Source of the DNA: Melioribacter roseus
GTDB lineage: Bacteria; Bacteroidota; Ignavibacteria; Ignavibacteriales; Melioribacteraceae
Direction of reading: 5' to 3'
NCBI GenBank assembly: GCA_020722005.1
Contig: DYLP01000016.1
Location: 1-53,808, forward strand
DNA: 53,808 nt
Every line of letters starts with the position of its first letter. Position 1 is the first letter of the stretch. The notes under the pieces were generated by a model that ran no database searches, was not told the origin of the DNA, and saw nothing but the letters and a program-made list of their open reading frames with translations. The translations under genes were made by a program, and so were the position numbers. Below are positions 26,740-35,198 of the stretch, piece by piece.

Positions 26740-27941
26740 AGCTCATTGAAATTTTGTTTTGCTGATTCTAATATTTTTAATGCCTGCTTAACCACAGGGG
26801 GATCAATCATTTTATTTCCTATTGAAATCACACTAAGATTTTTTCTTTTAGCTTCGTCGAATGCCTCTACTATTAATTTTGCCTTTTCAATTTCAGAAGG
26901 AGTTGGTGCAAAAGCTTTGTGTACGATTTTTATTTGTCTCGGATGAATGCAACCTTTGCCCTCGAATCCGAGTGTTTTCGATTCAATGCAACTTTTATAA
27001 AGACCGTCAAGATTTCCAACATCTGAGTAAACTGAGTCGATAGCTTGAACACCTGCTGCTTTGGCTGCATTTATTATTATTGAGCGGGCATAAAAACTTT
27101 CAAGACCAGCGTCGGTCCTTTGGACTCCAATATCCGCCGTATAATCTTCAAGTCCAATAGTCAATGCACAAATATTACTTGAGGAGGATGCGATTTCGTA
27201 TGCATTTACAATTCCCAGTGCACTTTCTATTATTGGCATAAGATAAATTTCATTACGAATATTATTCCTTTGTCGAATGGATTTTATTTTTTCATCAACT
27301 TTTAAGACAGTTTCTTTCGATTCGCATTTGGGAATAAGAATAACATGAACATTATGCGGAACAATTGATTCCAAATCTTCGATACCGAGAGGAAGTTGAT
27401 TAATCCTGACCATCTTTTCGGCGCCGTAAAAATTTACGCTACGTAATGCATTTCTTACCAGAATTCGAGCTGCATCTTTTTCAGTAGGATGTACGCTGTC
27501 TTCGAGGTCGAGTATAATTCCATCAGGTTTATGAAGTCCAGCATTGATATGAAACTTCGGTTCGTTACCGGGCAAATAAAGTCGGCTCTTTCTTACTCGG
27601 TCTTTTGTGGTCGATGTAATTAATGCCTTTTTAATAGGTAGAAGAAATTCTTTTGTTTCATTTTTGAAAATTCTTTTGTAAGCGGTTTCGAATCTCGCGG
27701 CTATTGTATATGGTAGTGCCCCGAAATCTTCGACCTCAATTTCAGCACCGTCTAAATTGTAAAATGATGAAATCTTACGTATTAATTTTTCGATATCAGC
27801 GCCGTATAATTTTTCAACTTTGCTCTTCAATTTAATGGTTAATTTTTTACTTCGTTGTAATTTTTTTATTGTTATATAACAGTCCGAACGTGTTTTATCG
27901 GACTTATTACCTGCTGATGCAATGTCGGTTGTAATTTTCAT
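26736..27941 (-). CDS. Citrate lyase acyl carrier (CitD) - beta subunit (CitE) fusion
   Basis: 401 residues from ATG 27941, chosen because MKIT aligns with the start of CitD; ATG 27947 and TTG 27959 are also in frame. Residues 1-95 are CitD-like (KSKVEKLYGADIEKLIRK, VEDFGALPYTIAARFETAY), with Ser14 and Ser19 as candidates for the phosphoribosyl-dephospho-CoA attachment. Residues about 118-401 are a CitE/HpcH barrel (RSRLYLPGNEPKF, DGIILDLEDSVHPTEKDAAR, GFEGKGCIHPRQI), the lyase proper, which splits citryl-ACP to oxaloacetate and acetyl-ACP. In typical cit operons these are separate genes. A citramalyl or other 3-hydroxyacid substrate is possible. Confidence 0.85.
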   Translation of the reverse strand: MKITTDIASAGNKSDKTRSDCYITIKKLQRSKKLTIKLKSKVEKLYGADIEKLIRKISSFYNLDGAEIEVEDFGALPYTIAARFETAYKRIFKNETKEFLLPIKKALITSTTKDRVRKSRLYLPGNEPKFHINAGLHKPDGIILDLEDSVHPTEKDAARILVRNALRSVNFYGAEKMVRINQLPLGIEDLESIVPHNVHVILIPKCESKETVLKVDEKIKSIRQRNNIRNEIYLMPIIESALGIVNAYEIASSSSNICALTIGLEDYTADIGVQRTDAGLESFYARSIIINAAKAAGVQAIDSVYSDVGNLDGLYKSCIESKTLGFEGKGCIHPRQIKIVHKAFAPTPSEIEKAKLIVEAFDEAKRKNLSVISIGNKMIDPPVVKQALKILESAKQNFNEL

Positions 27942-27951
27942 ATCCATCCCA

Positions 27952-29385
27952 TTACACAATTAATTTATACATGAATTCTGCAACTTCCACATTCTCGCAA
28001 TTATAAACGAGTTCTTTAATTTCTCTCTGCCTTTGAATATTTAATAATTTTGAAGAAAGACTGTTGAATTTTGTCTCCAGTTCGTCGTCGGTCATAGGAT
28101 TCTGAGGATGACCTTTCGGATATTCAAGATATTCAGAAAACTCTTTCCCGTCGTTTGTAATAATTGTAACTTGTGAAGGTTGTTTTTCCGGAAATAGTTC
28201 TTCGAATTCAGATGATGCTGCTCCTTCTATTTTATCGATAATCGACCAGACGCGTGGATCTTTAATTTTCTCTTCGGTGAATAAGTCGGTTGTAATTTTC
28301 CTGTCAACAATTGCAACGGCAATACAATAGGGCAATGAATGGTCTGCTGTTTCTCTCGATTTCGGTTTATATTTTTGCGGGTCGAACAAGATATCGCATA
28401 CGCGGGCAATAGTTGTAACAATTATTTTTTTTACTTGTTCGGGTTTTATATCGTATTTGTTCACAAGCGAGAGAACTGCAGAAATGTGAGTGTGAGTTAA
28501 TGCTTCGGTAGGAAAGGCTTTCATACTGCCTTCGAGGATTTTATATTTGCTTCCCAGCTCGTTAAAAAGATTGTCAAGCTTCCATTGCCATTCGCCGTAG
28601 CTTTCCATCCCTAGTATAGATACTGGTTTACTTCGTTTCGATTTATAATCCCAACCCAACAGGCAATCGAATAAACCTTCCTTGCCTTCGAAAATAAGTT
28701 CTGGACCGGTGAAGCCTTCTCTGGCAAGGAAACTTGAAATTACTCCGTTAAAGACAGCCATCGGATCAACTGTATTTTTCATCATCGAAAGTTGTCCCGA
28801 AGCCGGCGCGCCCGAAGTAAAATTATGAGAACCGTTAATGCCGATAGCATTTACCATCTGATTGACGTCCAGATTAAGTAACTTACCTGCAACTATAGGT
28901 GCTACAAACTGAGTTATAGTGGCGTGATGCCATTTGCGTTCTCTAATGCCTGGTACTGCAATTTCGCAAAGTCGTTGTTCGAATTCGTATCCCAAAACAA
29001 TTGCGGTCAATACCGATTGCATGCCGGAATTTGAATATTCACCTGCTGCCAATGCGGCGGGAATTAAATCCGACGGATGCGACGGATCTTGTTTCCAGTA
29101 AATGTCGTTAAAGTCGAGCGAACGTATCATCTGAGAATTTACAAAAGCGGCATGAGCAGACGGTAATTTGTCTCCGAATGCAATAACTGTGGCTTCTTGT
29201 TTACCGCCAATATTCCGAAAATAATTTCTGATTATGTTTACATCCTTAGTTTCATATGCTCCGAATGCGCATCCGATCGAATCGTACAAAAATTGTTTGG
29301 CTTTGTGAATAACTTCCCCCGGTATGTCTTTGTATCTTAAATCAACTGCAAATTCGGAAATAATTCGTGAAACGGATTTTTCCAT
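27952..29385 (-). CDS. MmgE/PrpD family dehydratase
   Basis: 477 residues, usual length. It has the PrpD pattern: SIGCAFGAYETKD near the N-terminus, HPSDLIPAALAAGEY, KWHHATITQ, the signature SRETADHSLPYCIAVA, and a C-terminal YPKGHPQNPMTDDELETKF. Members act on tricarboxylic acids: 2-methylcitrate dehydratase, cis-aconitate decarboxylase and related isomerases. Its end abuts the CitD-CitE gene, and AAGGAAA lies before its ATG. With an aconitase-family gene upstream and a citrate-lyase pair downstream, a step on citrate, methylcitrate or a homologue is likely. PrpB and PrpC are absent here, so a plain methylcitrate cycle is not shown. Confidence 0.9.
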   Translation of the reverse strand: MEKSVSRIISEFAVDLRYKDIPGEVIHKAKQFLYDSIGCAFGAYETKDVNIIRNYFRNIGGKQEATVIAFGDKLPSAHAAFVNSQMIRSLDFNDIYWKQDPSHPSDLIPAALAAGEYSNSGMQSVLTAIVLGYEFEQRLCEIAVPGIRERKWHHATITQFVAPIVAGKLLNLDVNQMVNAIGINGSHNFTSGAPASGQLSMMKNTVDPMAVFNGVISSFLAREGFTGPELIFEGKEGLFDCLLGWDYKSKRSKPVSILGMESYGEWQWKLDNLFNELGSKYKILEGSMKAFPTEALTHTHISAVLSLVNKYDIKPEQVKKIIVTTIARVCDILFDPQKYKPKSRETADHSLPYCIAVAIVDRKITTDLFTEEKIKDPRVWSIIDKIEGAASSEFEELFPEKQPSQVTIITNDGKEFSEYLEYPKGHPQNPMTDDELETKFNSLSSKLLNIQRQREIKELVYNCENVEVAEFMYKLIV

Positions 29386-29526
29386 AACGTTTTTTCCTTA
29401 TGATTTTTTAGATAAGAGATAGGTAATAGGGGAAGAACGCCTATTTATTTTGCCAGTTGGTTTCGTATAATTTAGGGAAGTTGAGGTAAGGATAATGATT
29501 CCTGGAAATTATTTTATTTAGTTTTT

Positions 29527-29542
29527 GCATAATTACTTATGC
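29527..29542. promoter_or_regulatory. Palindrome upstream of the PrpD-CitDE-CitF genes
   Basis: GCATAA-TTAC-TTATGC is a perfect 6-bp inverted repeat in the 225-bp gap between the aconitase-family stop and the prpD-like start. It has the same 4-bp spacer as the FNR-type palindrome at 6269 but a different half-site. It could be an operator for a second promoter serving the three distal genes. I see no strong promoter boxes in the gap. Confidence 0.35.
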
Positions 29543-29610
29543 CTTTAGTCGGCATTAAATTATCAATTTTTTTCCTAAAAGAAAAGCGGCAAATAATTAT
29601 TCGATAAAAC

Positions 29611-31593
29611 TTATTTCTCCATATTTTTCTTTATCCAGTTCTCCAGACCACCGGCAACAATTATTTCCTGAGCGGATATACCAACGGGAGAAATACCATA
29701 AATTTTGTCTCCTGCCATTAATTTGGAATTTTTAAAATCGACAGCTGCAATAATATTGGTTCTGATTGTTTTTGCCGGATTGTCTTGAAACTTATTTTTC
29801 AAATCCGTTACAAGTTGAGGGCACTCTATGGCAAGGAAGCCATTGTTTATTGCGTTGCGTTTGTAAGTCTCACTGAATGAACCAGCAATTACTAAATTAA
29901 TACCTTTATACTTAAGTGCCGTGGCAGCCTGTTCACGTGAACTTCCTGTCCCAAAGTTAAAGCCTCCGACGAGTATATCGCCCTCCATTGCAATATTTTT
30001 AAATTCGGGGTCATAATTTTCCATCACAACATTTGCCTGGTCCTGAGGTGTCATTTCGTCGTTGTAAGTATATTTGCCAGGGTAAATACCGTCCGTGTTT
30101 AAATTATCCTGAGGACAGAAAATAATTTCGCCTTTTATTTCTGTAGGAAATCCTTCCATAATTTCTACTTGTTTAGAGTGAGTTTCGGATTTCGAGTTTA
30201 TTTTTATCGAGCCAGTAATAGTATGCTTTGAATCAGTTATATCGTAACTGATATAACCGCTGATAGCCGAATGTGTGACTACAGCAGGCGAAGCCAGATA
30301 TGCAAAAGCATTTGGTGAACCCATTCTTCCTTTGAAATTTCTATTTGTTGCAGAAATGCCCACTTCGCCATCTTCGAGCAATCCAGTACCCAATCCAATA
30401 CAAGGACCGCAACCAGGTGGAAGGGGGATAGCACCAGCATCTAATAAATTTTGCCAGTATCCTTTGCGCTCGCTTTCTTTTTGAATTTCGCTTGATGCCG
30501 CCGCAATATAAAATTTCACATGTGGAGCAATCTTTTTCCCTTTTACAATTTTTGCAGCCTCTTCTATATCTTCCAATCTGGAGTTAACGCACGAGACTAA
30601 ATAAGCTTTATCAATTTTAACTTTCTTTTTCATGAGTTCGGAAACGGGTGAATATTTTTTAACGCTGTTAGGGCCCGATACTACTGGCTCTATTGACGAT
30701 AAATCAATCGTAAGTTCTTTGGCATAAAAGGCATCGTCGTCTGGTGTAAGCTTAGATAGATTTTTTTTAAGTTCGTTGAGTCTTTCTTTATTTAATCTCG
30801 GGTTACTGACGTTGCCGTCGGCATCGGAAGGTACTCCCTCTGGACCTCTCTTTTCGATATAATCGATTCTTTTTTTCAACCAATCGAGAGTTATATTGTC
30901 AATGGGAAAAAGACCCACGACGGCTCCCCATTCGGTAGTCATATTAGCAATGGAAAGTCTCTGGTCAATTGACAATTCACGTATTCCATCGCCTGTAAAT
31001 TCAACTGCACAATTTAATACTTCGTCGTTATTAAAATAACCGCAAAGAGCAATAATTACGTCTTTACCCGTAACGCCTTTTGAAAGTTTGCCAGTTAGCA
31101 TAACTTTTACTGTTTGAGGAACCTGCCACCAGGTTTTTCCGGTTGCCCAAATTGAAGCGGCATCTGTTCTGACAATTGGAGTGCCAAGGCAGCCGATCCC
31201 GCCGTACATATTAGAATGACTGTCGGATGCAACTGCCATTGTGCCAGGAAACGCATAACCTTCTTCGACCATTATCTGATGTCCTATTCCTCTACCGGCG
31301 GGATAAAAATCTGCTCCCATTTCCCGTGCAAATTCTTCGATGCGCTTATATTTATTAAGATTTTTTTCATCTTTGTTTTGGATGTCGTGGTCGAGTGTAA
31401 TAACAACCTGTCGAGGATTGGCAAGTTTGGTAGCTCCGATAGATTTAAATTTTGGTATTACTGCCCCAGTATTATCGTGCGTCATTACATATGCAGGTTG
31501 AACTGTAATATAATCGCCTGCATGAATTTCCTGCATCGGTTTTAATCCGACTGCATATTTCTGCGCAATTTTTTCAACTAAAGTTTGGGGCAT
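29611..31593 (-). CDS. Single-chain aconitase-superfamily hydro-lyase, fungal homoaconitase (Lys4)-like
   Basis: 660 residues. The N-terminal domains (about 1-450) bind a 4Fe-4S cluster through Cys in VSCVNSRLED and two Cys in PPGCGPCIGLG. The C-terminal swivel domain (from about 510) has GFNFGTGSSREQAATALKYKG. Segments such as LDHDIQNKDEKNLNKYK, YPAGRGIGHQIMVEEGYAFP, WATGKTWWQVP and ANMTTEWGAVVGLFPIDN resemble yeast Lys4 (recalled, not searched) far more than bacterial AcnA or AcnB. It should dehydrate/hydrate a tricarboxylic acid such as citrate or homocitrate. Its neighbours encode an isocitrate-type dehydrogenase and a lyase of citrate type. GGAG precedes the ATG. Annotation simply as aconitase is the main alternative. 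Confidence 0.85.
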   Translation of the reverse strand: MPQTLVEKIAQKYAVGLKPMQEIHAGDYITVQPAYVMTHDNTGAVIPKFKSIGATKLANPRQVVITLDHDIQNKDEKNLNKYKRIEEFAREMGADFYPAGRGIGHQIMVEEGYAFPGTMAVASDSHSNMYGGIGCLGTPIVRTDAASIWATGKTWWQVPQTVKVMLTGKLSKGVTGKDVIIALCGYFNNDEVLNCAVEFTGDGIRELSIDQRLSIANMTTEWGAVVGLFPIDNITLDWLKKRIDYIEKRGPEGVPSDADGNVSNPRLNKERLNELKKNLSKLTPDDDAFYAKELTIDLSSIEPVVSGPNSVKKYSPVSELMKKKVKIDKAYLVSCVNSRLEDIEEAAKIVKGKKIAPHVKFYIAAASSEIQKESERKGYWQNLLDAGAIPLPPGCGPCIGLGTGLLEDGEVGISATNRNFKGRMGSPNAFAYLASPAVVTHSAISGYISYDITDSKHTITGSIKINSKSETHSKQVEIMEGFPTEIKGEIIFCPQDNLNTDGIYPGKYTYNDEMTPQDQANVVMENYDPEFKNIAMEGDILVGGFNFGTGSSREQAATALKYKGINLVIAGSFSETYKRNAINNGFLAIECPQLVTDLKNKFQDNPAKTIRTNIIAAVDFKNSKLMAGDKIYGISPVGISAQEIIVAGGLENWIKKNMEK

Positions 31594-31649
31594 TTTTACT
31601 CCGATACAATTTTACTTCAGAGAATATTTTAATACTCATAAATGATTTC

Positions 31650-32189
31650 TCAATTATCTTTAAAGGGTTCGAAAGATACGAAATCCGCATGGTGAACTAT
31701 TATCGCTTCAATAGATCTTTTCCCAAGGTCGCCTTCTTTTGAATGATAAGCAATAATGTGAAGAACTTCCGGCGGCAAGCCGAAACGGTCTGCTATTGCT
31801 ACGCCGCTAAAAGGATGTCGTAATAAATTGCCAGCTTTGCTTGTTCCAAGTTTACCGTCCTTTTTCGTGTATTCCAATAATTTTCCAACATCGATTAAAA
31901 TTGCTCCGGCGATTAAAATATCCATATCGATATTAATTGCATCGCCGAAATTCTTCTTCATCCTTTGGGCAATGTCAACTGCAAGCTGTACACAGGTTCT
32001 TTTGTGATTGATGAAGGAAATATTGCTATCCCTAATTAAAAGCGAAAAAGGGATTTCGTGTAAATCCTGTATTGTTAGTTCCGAATTCTCCAGTGCATAT
32101 TTCCAGCATTCAATCACTTTCTCTTTGAGTGAATGGTCATTAATTAAATTTACTTCGGGCCATAAAAGAATTATTTCTTCTTTGTTCAT
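31650..32189 (-). CDS. HD-domain-like protein with altered HD motif
   Basis: 179 residues. The fold pattern of the HD phosphohydrolase superfamily is visible: first His in NHKRTC, the central motif in AGAILIDVGKLLEY, then RHPFSG, YHSKEGD and HHADFVSFE. The key motif is ILIDVGK where the superfamily has HD; the codon is ATC, so the metal-binding His is replaced by Ile while Asp stays. Other His residues could still bind one metal. It starts five bases after cstA (AAGGA directly before the ATG) and precedes the homoaconitase-like gene. The function is unknown and a regulatory or metal-scaffold role is possible. Confidence 0.7.
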   Translation of the reverse strand: MNKEEIILLWPEVNLINDHSLKEKVIECWKYALENSELTIQDLHEIPFSLLIRDSNISFINHKRTCVQLAVDIAQRMKKNFGDAINIDMDILIAGAILIDVGKLLEYTKKDGKLGTSKAGNLLRHPFSGVAIADRFGLPPEVLHIIAYHSKEGDLGKRSIEAIIVHHADFVSFEPFKDN

Positions 32190-32194
32190 ATCCT

Positions 32195-33826
32195 TTATTT
32201 TGATGTTGAAGGTTCTACATCTGTTTTAAGCATGGTGAAAGCTTGGACTGCCAGCATAATAGCGAGTACGAAAAGAAATATCGATACTACAGCAAGTAAA
32301 TAGTTGTTTATGAGCAAATTATTATAAAAGAGCATAGCAAGTGCAGATAATGTAACAGCGAACATGAATATCATTGGAATGAGTGTAAAATAATAATTTA
32401 ATTTAAGATTGATAACCCAGACGGTAACAGCAAGAAGCGCAATTGCTGCTAAAAGTTGATTGGCGCTGCCGAATACAGGCCATATATTCATACTCTGACC
32501 ACTCATCGTTAAAAGTCCTCCGGCTAAAACAGTGATTAGAGTTGCAAAATATCTGTTTGAAGTTATGCTGTTTCTTTTGGTTTGTAGTTCTACTTCGAAG
32601 AATTCCTGAAATGCATAACGTGCAAGTCTTGTAGCAGTATCAAGAGAAGTTAATGCAAAAGCAGCAACGGCAAGAGCTGCGAAGCTCGATGCATGAGCTG
32701 TGTCGATACCGAGTAAAGGAATATTATTAATAAATTTTGCAACCCCTGTCGAAAATGCGGCAACTGCGCCTTTCTCGTTTAATAACTGAATAAAATGATT
32801 TTGGTCCAATGATGCAACCGATAATAATGAAAGAACTGCCAGAATGCCTTCAATGAGCATTCCACCGTAACCGATTAGTTTCGCGTCGGTTTCTTTGTCA
32901 AGTTGCTTTGCAGTAGTTCCACTACTAACTATCGAATGAAAGCCGCTAATTGCACCGCAGGCTACTGTAACAAAAAGGGCGGGGAAGAGATATCCGACCT
33001 TGTCGACTTTAAAATTTGTAACTGGTGCAAGATGAACTTCGGGCATCGTGAAAAACAAACCGACTATACCGCCTATCATTAATGCATAGAGTAAAAATGA
33101 ATTAAAATAATCACGTGGCTGTAATAATATCCATACTGGAGTTACAGAGGCAAAAAAGATATAGACGAGTAAAATTAAATTCCACATTTGGTTACTTAAA
33201 AGTAATGGGAACTGGTCGCCAATATAAATTGAAAGCGCCAGTAAAATTATTCCTCCAATCGACGATAAAAGAAGGGGCATTTTTTTGCGATACGATGCTA
33301 GTCCGAATGCAATTGCAATTATTATAAATAAAATAGATGCAGTCCCTGCCGAAGGTATGCTGTTGAATGTATTTGATACTATTATAGTAAAAACGGCGAT
33401 AACGAGAATAAGCGTAGACCATGTAAAAATAAGAAACAATTTCTTGCCGCTAAGACCAATATAATTTTCGATTACCTGTCCAATTGTTTTGCCATTGTGG
33501 CGAATTGATGCAATCAATGAAGTGTAGTCGTGTACTCCACCAATAAAAGTAGAGCCGATAAGAATCCAGATATAGACCGGCACCCAGCCGAAGCTTGCAG
33601 CAATTATCGGACCTACGATCGGACCGGCACCTGCTATGGAAGCAAAGTGGTGTCCAAGTAGAACAGGCGGCTTAGTCGGTACGTAGTCAATTCCATCGTA
33701 AAGTTCATGTGAAGGAGTAGCATGATTTCGATCGATCGAAAACATATTGGAAATGTAACTTCCATATACCCGATAGGCGAGTAAAAAGAGAATTATTGCA
33801 AACACTATTAAAATGATACCACTCAT
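32195..33826 (-). CDS. cstA: Carbon starvation protein CstA (pyruvate/peptide transporter family)
   Basis: 543 residues with about 14-16 membrane segments, somewhat shorter than enterobacterial CstA, as is common outside Proteobacteria. Diagnostic segments: DGIDYVPTKPPVLLGHHFASIAGAGPIVGP, GWVPVYIWILIGSTFIGGVHDY, SGFHSIVSSGTTAKQ and FGSANQLLAAIALLAVTVW. Characterised members import pyruvate or small peptides when carbon is short. Here it sits between an isocitrate-type dehydrogenase and an aconitase-type enzyme, which favours a small organic acid as cargo (inference). CGGGG precedes the ATG. Confidence 0.93.
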   Translation of the reverse strand: MSGIILIVFAIILFLLAYRVYGSYISNMFSIDRNHATPSHELYDGIDYVPTKPPVLLGHHFASIAGAGPIVGPIIAASFGWVPVYIWILIGSTFIGGVHDYTSLIASIRHNGKTIGQVIENYIGLSGKKLFLIFTWSTLILVIAVFTIIVSNTFNSIPSAGTASILFIIIAIAFGLASYRKKMPLLLSSIGGIILLALSIYIGDQFPLLLSNQMWNLILLVYIFFASVTPVWILLQPRDYFNSFLLYALMIGGIVGLFFTMPEVHLAPVTNFKVDKVGYLFPALFVTVACGAISGFHSIVSSGTTAKQLDKETDAKLIGYGGMLIEGILAVLSLLSVASLDQNHFIQLLNEKGAVAAFSTGVAKFINNIPLLGIDTAHASSFAALAVAAFALTSLDTATRLARYAFQEFFEVELQTKRNSITSNRYFATLITVLAGGLLTMSGQSMNIWPVFGSANQLLAAIALLAVTVWVINLKLNYYFTLIPMIFMFAVTLSALAMLFYNNLLINNYLLAVVSIFLFVLAIMLAVQAFTMLKTDVEPSTSK

Positions 33827-33874
33827 TGTACACCCCGGTTTAATAGTAGTTGATATCCTAAATTACAAAAATTT

Positions 33875-35053
33875 TTATAGTTTTGAAATTACAGCATCGG
33901 TCATTTGTTGGGTTGTGGCAGCTCCTTGTTTTATTACATCGGGACCACCTTTGAGTTTAAGCATATCGTATGTTCTTACTTTACCTTCTTCGATTACTTT
34001 GGCAATGGCATTTTTAATTTTTTTGGCAATGTCAATTTCGCCAAGATGTTCAAGCATCATAACAGCACTCATAAACATTGCAATAGGATTGACAATCGAG
34101 GGTTTCAACTTTTCGTATTTGGGAGCCGAGCCGTGCGTCGGTTCGAATACGGCTACCTCTTCTCCAATGTTTGCACTGCAGGCGAATCCCAATCCACCCA
34201 CCAGTCCTGCAAAGCCGTCGCTTATAATGTCTCCGAACATATTCTCAGCTACAATTACTCCGTAATCTTCTGGATTTTTTGTTAACCACATCATTTGGGC
34301 GTCGATATTTGTATCCCACAGTTCTATTTCTGGATATTCTTTCGATATTTCGCGTGCAATTTTTAACATCATGCCGGAAGTTTCTCTCAATACATTCGGC
34401 TTTTCACACAGCGTAACGCTCTTGTAATTATTTTTTCGTGCGTATTCAAAAGCGGATCTAATAATTCTTTCACTTGCCTTTTTTGTGACTATTCTTGTCG
34501 AAATAGCCAGCTCTTCACTGGGAACATTGGCAAAAGCTTTCATCTTTGGGTGCGTTTCGAAAGCTTTCCTTACCACTTCAGGCGGATTTGTCCATTCTAT
34601 GCCGGAATAAAGTCCTTCTGTGTTCTGTCTGAAAATTACGGCATTAACATATGGTTCTTCGTAAGTGCCGTCAATTTTTTTGCGGATAAAATTTAACGGA
34701 TTCCCTTTGAATGAAATGCACGGGCGAATGCAGATATCGAGGTTAAAATGTTGCCTGAGCGCAACGATTGGAGAGAAATAAGTAAATCCTTTGTGGCGTA
34801 ATTCCGGTTTTAGTTCTTCGGCTGCTTTATCTTTTGGTTTGCTCGTTATTGCTCCGAAAAGAGCAATCTTGTGTTTTTCTATCAAGTCGATAGTCCTTTG
34901 AGGCAAAGGATTTCCTTCATTACACCAGAATTCCCAGCCGATATCTCCCCCTACATATTCTGCTATAAATCCTGCTGCATTTAACAATCTTATAGCTTCT
35001 GGTAATACTATTTTTCCAATTCCATCCCCAGGTAACGCTACGATTGTTCTCAT
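33875..35053 (-). CDS. Isocitrate/homoisocitrate/isopropylmalate dehydrogenase family protein
   Basis: 392 residues from ATG 35053, which has GGGAGA just ahead; ATG 35065 would overlap that ribosome site. The nucleotide and metal motifs are ENMFGDIISDGFAGLVGGLG and EPTHGSAPKY, and the substrate loop is YFSPIVALRQHFNLDICIRP. Ser94, Arg100 and Arg110 match the isocitrate-binding Ser and two Arg, but the Asn two residues after that Ser (Asn115 in E. coli isocitrate dehydrogenase, from memory) is Ile. The enzyme probably oxidatively decarboxylates isocitrate or a longer homologue with NAD(P). It begins the leftward seven-gene set and is divergent from pdxJ. Confidence 0.85.
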   Translation of the reverse strand: MRTIVALPGDGIGKIVLPEAIRLLNAAGFIAEYVGGDIGWEFWCNEGNPLPQRTIDLIEKHKIALFGAITSKPKDKAAEELKPELRHKGFTYFSPIVALRQHFNLDICIRPCISFKGNPLNFIRKKIDGTYEEPYVNAVIFRQNTEGLYSGIEWTNPPEVVRKAFETHPKMKAFANVPSEELAISTRIVTKKASERIIRSAFEYARKNNYKSVTLCEKPNVLRETSGMMLKIAREISKEYPEIELWDTNIDAQMMWLTKNPEDYGVIVAENMFGDIISDGFAGLVGGLGFACSANIGEEVAVFEPTHGSAPKYEKLKPSIVNPIAMFMSAVMMLEHLGEIDIAKKIKNAIAKVIEEGKVRTYDMLKLKGGPDVIKQGAATTQQMTDAVISKL

Positions 35054-35198
35054 ATTTTCTCCCATTGTGTTGAAATTTTATTAATTAACTTAGATAAGAT
35101 AATCTTTATAGGCAACTCTTTCGATTATTCAAAATGATTCTGCTTTATCTTTAAATAGTTTTTTTTAATTTAGGAAAGACAAAAAAAGGGGACATGAT

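Noticed and set aside
33813-34265. 150-codon open frame opposite the isocitrate-type dehydrogenase
   Set aside because: The opposite strand carries conserved NAD and metal motifs over the whole stretch; this frame has no signal or domain of its own.
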